A stretch of 10,564 nt of DNA from Elusimicrobiota bacterium. GTDB lineage: Bacteria > Elusimicrobiota > Elusimicrobia > FEN-1173. The notes below the pieces were generated by a model. The model made no database searches. It saw only the letters and a list, made by a program, of their open reading frames with translations, and was not told where the DNA came from. How positions within the stretch are numbered: position 1 is the stretch's first letter; each line of letters starts with the position of its first letter. Both the position numbers and the translations under genes were made by a program. The DNA lies in the NCBI GenBank assembly GCA_016207625.1, contig JACQPF010000102.1, positions 1 to 10,564 of the forward strand. The letters run 5' to 3'. This document shows positions 6,999 to 10,564 of the stretch, piece after piece.

Positions 6999-8707
6999 CA
7001 GGGGGCGACGACGAAGGTCCAACCGGCGTTCGGATCGTACAGAGGGTCCAGGTATCGTTTGTCGGGAGCGGCAGGATTGGCGGCCCAATGTTCCGCATGG
7101 ATGGTGACCGTGTGCGTCGTCCCCGGCGCGAACGGGACGGCGGGCACGTAGGACACTTGTCCGGTGGAGGCGTCGTAATAGCGGCCCAAAACGGGCGTCG
7201 CGGCGCTGCTCACGACAACGGTCCCGTCCACGGTCAGGACGATGCTTGCCGGAATGACGCCGCTCTGGTTGTCGGAAACCCGGCAACCGATCATCGGCAG
7301 GGTCGGCGCGTTCACCCCGATGGGGGTGCGGTTCGACAAAGAAGGAGCCGAGTTGTCCGGGTTATCGGGAGCCACCGTGAATGACCAGGTCCTCTTCACT
7401 TTGTAGAAGGCCTTGTCGCCGCCTTCCGCGGTTACGGTGTAGGTGTTTCCGTCCGTGAGGACGGGAGGCAAGAGCGTGTCGGGATCCAGCCAGGCGAGAC
7501 GCCCGGTGGTGGGGTCGTAGGTGTAAGGCACCGTGCTGGCCCCGTTGAAGAAGGAGATCACATCCTGGGAAATTCCGCTCACCGTGGTCGTGGAGCCGAC
7601 TCCGTCAAGCAGCGTGCATCCGACGTAGGGGGAGAGCGTCTTCGCGGCTCCGGGCGGCGTTTGGTTCGTGATCGCGGGAGGAGTGAAATCGTAAACATAC
7701 TGTTTTTCGGCGAAGGGAGAAGACAAAGTGCTCTTGATCGTCTGGCCATAAAGGATGTTCGTCCCCTCGACGAGGTCTCCGGTCACCATCATCAGCACGG
7801 CGTCGAAGTTCCCGACGAAGTCGGAGGAAAAGGATTCTCTGGTCGGGTTGCTCGGCAGGCCAAGCCTGATATTGACGGTGGCGGCCGGCTCCGTATCGCC
7901 CTGCAAGCGAAGGGACGACGCCGAGTCCACCCGGTATGCCACTGTTGTCGGAGGGTACGATTTTGAGATCGTCAAATTATTCGCGCTGATCTGAGTGCTG
8001 GTGATGAGCCGATAGAGAACGGCGCCGTTCTCCGGAGAGGTGATGTTGAGTTGGAGGGCGGCCTCGGAGGAGGGGTTCTCGATCCCGGAGAATTGCTCCG
8101 CCGACAAAAGCTCCCCTTGTTTTATCGCCACGGTTTGGTTCCCCTTCCAAATCTTGACGGTCAGGAGCTTAATGTGAGTGTCCGGCTGCTCCGCAACCCG
8201 CCGGCTGCCGACCATGTACGAATCGTAAAAATCACCGTCGCCGTTTTGGTCGAAAAAGCGGATGTTGGGATCAAAGTCATCAACCCTGTCGTTGTTGGCG
8301 TCCTGGAAAGGGATCAGGTCCGAGATGAGGCCGTTGCTGTTCGAGTCGGACGAATCGCGCCGCATGAACGTGACGTCGATTGAAAAATGAGTAAACCCTG
8401 CGGATTGTAAAGAGTTATGAAGTTCCTGGAGAGCTTTCACTTCTTGGAACGAGGACCATAATCCATAGTTGGGTTGGGAGGAGTTGCAGGCAAATACGTT
8501 ATAAAAATCCATGCCGGCCAACCGGGTGTGAATCATCTGCGCCAAACGGCTGCCCCTTAATTCCTCGCGGGATCTCACCGCGGCGATCGTCCCCCATTCG
8601 ATGGACGCCAGCGCCGCCAAGAGCAAAAAAGACAACATGGCCATGGCGATGACGGTCTCTACCAAAGTGAAACCCGCGTCCTTCGTAGGTGTCAATCTTG
8701 AAGTCAT
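6998..8707 (-). CDS. Very large PilV-position prepilin with Ig-like C-terminal modules
   Basis: This 569-residue protein starts at ATG 8707, chosen because GAGGG lies six bases upstream and because it puts the prepilin site near the N-terminus; the frame runs on to 8758 without support. The processing site is DAG followed by FTLVE, cleaved after Gly12 with Phe at +1 and Glu at +5. The hydrophobic helix spans 13-38. Residues about 118-163 carry acidic loops (DSNSNGLISD, QDANNDRVDDFD, DQNGDGDFYD) like calcium-binding repeats. The rest is beta-rich: an Ig-like module around 262-342, then two related modules around 342-448 and 453-569. Typical minor pilins are 130-250 residues, so about 350 residues are extra. 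This suggests a pilus-tip adhesin or ligand-binding protein fused to a pilin stem; a type II secretion pseudopilin is less likely given the PilX-like neighbours. It is probably regulated by the structured leader upstream. Confidence 0.87.
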   Translation of the reverse strand: MTSRLTPTKDAGFTLVETVIAMAMLSFLLLAALASIEWGTIAAVRSREELRGSRLAQMIHTRLAGMDFYNVFACNSSQPNYGLWSSFQEVKALQELHNSLQSAGFTHFSIDVTFMRRDSSDSNSNGLISDLIPFQDANNDRVDDFDPNIRFFDQNGDGDFYDSYMVGSRRVAEQPDTHIKLLTVKIWKGNQTVAIKQGELLSAEQFSGIENPSSEAALQLNITSPENGAVLYRLITSTQISANNLTISKSYPPTTVAYRVDSASSLRLQGDTEPAATVNIRLGLPSNPTRESFSSDFVGNFDAVLMMVTGDLVEGTNILYGQTIKSTLSSPFAEKQYVYDFTPPAITNQTPPGAAKTLSPYVGCTLLDGVGSTTTVSGISQDVISFFNGASTVPYTYDPTTGRLAWLDPDTLLPPVLTDGNTYTVTAEGGDKAFYKVKRTWSFTVAPDNPDNSAPSLSNRTPIGVNAPTLPMIGCRVSDNQSGVIPASIVLTVDGTVVVSSAATPVLGRYYDASTGQVSYVPAVPFAPGTTHTVTIHAEHWAANPAAPDKRYLDPLYDPNAGWTFVVAP

Positions 8708-8871
8708 CGGTTTCCCTCTTCTTAAACCGGATTCTCCCGCAAGGACATATCCCCACAAAATTATCCTTCCCGCGTTTTAAGAAGAGCTTACCAACTTGAA
8801 ACAATCCTGTAAAAAGAGGCTCTTCGCTTACAGTTTGCATGCAACGGTATGGCCACAAAACAAGGGTTTAT
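8708..8871 (-). promoter_or_regulatory. Gene-free leader with alternative RNA pairings
   Basis: This AT-rich 164-base gap precedes the large prepilin. On the minus strand, CTCTTCTTAAA (8786-8776) is perfectly complementary to TTTAAGAAGAG (8726-8716), which contains most of the ribosome binding site. The same 3' segment can instead form a hairpin: CGGTTT (8729-8724) with AAACCG (8713-8708), a 10-base loop displaying the Shine-Dalgarno, directly abutting the ATG. A further segment, GAAGAGC (8825-8819), can pair with GCTCTTC (8787-8781). This gives an anti-sequestor arrangement. There is also a hairpin CTGTAA...TTACAG at 8833-8807 and a TTGCATGCAA palindrome at 8844-8835. I found no convincing promoter and no match to the GEMM (cyclic di-GMP) consensus. 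The pairings are seen; the regulation is inferred. Confidence 0.5.
8714..8718 (-). promoter_or_regulatory. Ribosome binding site of the large prepilin
   Basis: Minus-strand GAGGG lies six bases before ATG 8707 and fixes this start over the longer open frame. It sits in the loop of a 6-bp hairpin. The flanking AAGAAGAGGGAAA is identical to the sequence before the PilX-like gene at 10215. Confidence 0.7.
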
Positions 8872-10215
8872 CTATAATTTTATCTCCCTCCATGAGACCC
8901 TCTGCGGACTCCCGGACAAGAGCCTGATGTTATTGGCCACGCTGGTGTCGTAATAAATCGTTAGCCCGTTAAGAGAAAAATCTCCAATTCCATCCACCAA
9001 TCCCAGCAAGCTGACTCCCGATGAAGAGTTGGTGAAATCCCCTCCGACGTACATGAACCCATGGAATCCCAAATTGCTTATTGTTTCACAGCAGTTCCCC
9101 GCACCGGGAACCGCGAAATTCGTCGTCCAAACCGATTGCGCGTCCGCGTGATGATATTCCAGTTCGGCGTTGACAGGGATCGTCGCCTGCACAACCCCCT
9201 TATTCGCGTTGTAATCCACGTTGTGATTGCTTCCGGCGCAAATCAACGCCTCCACTTGCAGGAAACAGCCTCCGTTCTGAAGGTCCGTCGTAATGTCTCC
9301 GGCCGTATCGTTATCGATATAGATGACCGCGGACGTGCTTTGGAACAAATAGTAGTTCGAAGCGCCGCCGTTTTTCTCGAAACGGAGTCCCGCGTTTCCG
9401 TTTTGCGATGCGCGAAAATAGCCTGATCCCGTCGGCGTGGCCACCGCCAAATTGTTCCCGCCCGTGTTCTTTTCCACGCGGCCGCTCGGACTGCTGCTGG
9501 TGAGGGGAACCGTCGAGTTTTGGGCCTGGGTTAAATAATAGTCAAGGTCCACTTCAGGAGGATCTCCGAGATCGGATTTGTACGCCCAGTATTCCACGCC
9601 GTCCGTATTGACGGAGTCGTTCGTGGTGTCCCGGCCCACGATTTGCCCTTTTGAATACTTCCGGGGATAATACGTGCTGCCGGGACCGGGACTGCCGATG
9701 GATTGAAACGCCACGATGGGGCCCCAGTGGACCTCCAACCCCGGTTTGTATTGCATGCCGCCTTCCACCTGAAGGCCCGCGTTGATGACGGATTTCGAAT
9801 ACACCGCTTCCACGACCCGTTTTTCATTCGTGGAGGTGTCCCACCCGATGGCCCGGACGGTGACTTGTCCCGTCAGCGGCCCGGAGCTGAATCTGATCGT
9901 ATATTTCCCGCCCGCCAGGTCCGTGTATTCGACATCGTCGTCATACCCCGCGATGAGCACTCCATTCTTGGCGTCCGTCCAATTCTGGTCGGCCTCCGTG
10001 ATTTTCCAGAGACCCCGGTCGATGCCCGCCTCGGCCTGATGGAAAGCGGCGGTGGTCTTCTTCTGCTTGGTGGCCCAGCGGGCCTCGTTTCGCACGTATT
10101 GCACGATCACGGGAATGAAGATGGCCACCAGGAGCGTGGCCACGACCGCGGCGATGATCATTTGGCCGGAGGCGTTTCCACGAAAAATGTTTTCCTTCCG
10201 TTCTCTCGGGTTCAT
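8872..10215 (-). CDS. PilX-like pilus assembly protein, beta-rich C-terminus (first copy)
   Basis: This 447-residue protein starts at ATG 10215, preferred because GAGGG lies five bases or fewer upstream. The frame could also open at TTG 10248, overlapping the upstream stop as TTGA, which would add 11 residues. Residues 1-17 are polar and basic. A single membrane helix (QMIIAAVVATLLVAIFIPVIV, about 18-38) follows Gly17 without the canonical Glu at +5. Then comes the helix ending AAFHQAEAGIDRGLW (56-70); the AEAGI signature is typical of the PilX N-terminal family. The remainder is Gly/Asn/Thr-rich and beta-like, ending with YVGGDFTNSSSGVSLLGLVDG and LNGLTIYYDTSVA, a pattern seen in the passenger region of such proteins. 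Paired cysteines (NCCE) occur near the end. Likely role: minor component priming pilus assembly, with a surface-exposed domain. It pairs with the PilW-like gene upstream, as the second W-X pair does downstream. Confidence 0.82.
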   Translation of the reverse strand: MNPRERKENIFRGNASGQMIIAAVVATLLVAIFIPVIVQYVRNEARWATKQKKTTAAFHQAEAGIDRGLWKITEADQNWTDAKNGVLIAGYDDDVEYTDLAGGKYTIRFSSGPLTGQVTVRAIGWDTSTNEKRVVEAVYSKSVINAGLQVEGGMQYKPGLEVHWGPIVAFQSIGSPGPGSTYYPRKYSKGQIVGRDTTNDSVNTDGVEYWAYKSDLGDPPEVDLDYYLTQAQNSTVPLTSSSPSGRVEKNTGGNNLAVATPTGSGYFRASQNGNAGLRFEKNGGASNYYLFQSTSAVIYIDNDTAGDITTDLQNGGCFLQVEALICAGSNHNVDYNANKGVVQATIPVNAELEYHHADAQSVWTTNFAVPGAGNCCETISNLGFHGFMYVGGDFTNSSSGVSLLGLVDGIGDFSLNGLTIYYDTSVANNIRLLSGSPQRVSWREIKL

Positions 10216-10219
10216 TTTT

Positions 10220-10226
10220 CCCTCTT
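10220..10226 (-). promoter_or_regulatory. Ribosome binding site of the first PilX-like gene
   Basis: Minus-strand AAGAGGG ends four bases before ATG 10215. It is the strongest Shine-Dalgarno in this stretch and decides the start in favour of ATG 10215 over TTG 10248. Confidence 0.7.
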
Positions 10227-10244
10227 CTTTCAAAAGTCCCCGCC

Positions 10245-10564
10245 TCAATCGTTCATGATCCGGACTTTTTCCACCGCCATCTGCAGGGCCTTGGACCGTC
10301 CGCTGTAAATGTCCTTCTCGAACGTCACGGACACGGACATGATGTTGTCATTGTCCGTCTCGCCGTAGGAAAAGACCAAGTAGCGCAAATTCTCCGCGAG
10401 GACTTTCGCGGTCCCCGAGCCTTCCTGCATCCACAGCTTGCGGCCGTCCTGCCAGAACGACATGGACGATATCGAGACGGTGTCGAAAACGATCTTGGAG
10501 CACGGAGGCTGGGACGTGTGCTTCGTCACCAAGATGGTGGACGCCTCGGCCTGCCGGAGACGGC
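10245..10564 (-). CDS. C-terminal part of a PilW-like minor pilin (5' end beyond window)
   Basis: Only the last 105 residues are visible; the reading frame is open through the right edge, so the prepilin signal cannot be seen. The fragment begins RLRQAEASTILVTKH and continues with CSKIVFDTVSISS, FWQDGRKLWMQEGSG and VLAENLRYLVFSYG. This is the beta-sheet layout of the C-terminal half of PilW/PilJ-type minor pilins, in which a described value is followed by a residue run such as LAENV..L.F.Y. It ends VEKVRIMND, and the stop is 29 bases before the start of the PilX-like gene. The assignment rests on this pattern and the pilus-gene context. An alternative is a type II secretion pseudopilin GspJ, which shares the fold. 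Confidence 0.65.
   Translation of the reverse strand, partial: RLRQAEASTILVTKHTSQPPCSKIVFDTVSISSMSFWQDGRKLWMQEGSGTAKVLAENLRYLVFSYGETDNDNIMSVSVTFEKDIYSGRSKALQMAVEKVRIMND

Noticed and set aside
5416..7151. Two long plus-strand open frames (5416-6435, 6192-7151) opposite the pilus genes
   Set aside because: They are antisense to proteins with canonical prepilin signals and show only the composition expected from complementing acidic, Gly-rich coding sequence.
8499..8858. Small open frame starting in the leader before the large prepilin
   Set aside because: No ribosome binding site or recognisable motif, and most of it overlaps the prepilin N-terminus in another frame. A leader peptide cannot be excluded but is not supported.
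8708..8871. Cyclic di-GMP (GEMM) riboswitch upstream of the prepilin
   Set aside because: Such riboswitches often precede pilus genes, but the conserved GCAAAGC-type core and tetraloop-receptor segments are not present.

Overview
All convincing genes in this 10.6 kb window lie on the minus strand, so transcription reads from high to low coordinates. The DNA is GC-rich. The mix of type IV pilus minor pilin-like genes with housekeeping genes, plus a secreted FecR-domain protein, suggests a Gram-negative (diderm) bacterium, perhaps from a poorly cultured lineage such as Elusimicrobiota, Omnitrophota or a deltaproteobacterial-type phylum. The sequence alone does not fix the taxon. No transposase, phage gene, CRISPR array, rRNA or tRNA was seen.

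Region 1 (about 10564 down to 4879) is a run of five pilus-assembly-type genes. In transcription order they are: the 3' end of a PilW-like minor pilin; a PilX-like protein; a very large prepilin (PilV-like position) with a GFTLVE motif, acidic calcium-type loops and tandem Ig-like modules; a PilW-like prepilin with a GITLVE motif and more acidic loops; and a second PilX-like protein. The last three are coupled by 1-nt (TGATG) and 4-nt (GTGA) overlaps. The only sizeable gap (8708-8871) is AT-rich. It holds complementary segments that could act as a leader RNA controlling access to the ribosome binding site of the large prepilin.

Region 2 (4857 down to 765) holds housekeeping genes in the order tmk, holB, metG, tatD. 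They encode thymidylate kinase, the DNA polymerase III delta' subunit, methionyl-tRNA synthetase and a TatD-family metallo-hydrolase. tmk follows the last pilus gene after 21 nt and may share its transcript. holB has no ATG, GTG or TTG at the position its homology requires; it appears to start at a CTG that overlaps the tmk stop codon. A 101-bp near-perfect inverted repeat separates metG from tatD.

Region 3 (764 down to 1) starts a new transcription unit. A textbook CRP-type operator (TGTGA-N6-TCACA) sits just upstream of a sigma70-like promoter that drives an exported FecR-domain protein, which runs off the left edge. No gene-free stretch exceeds 300 bases.
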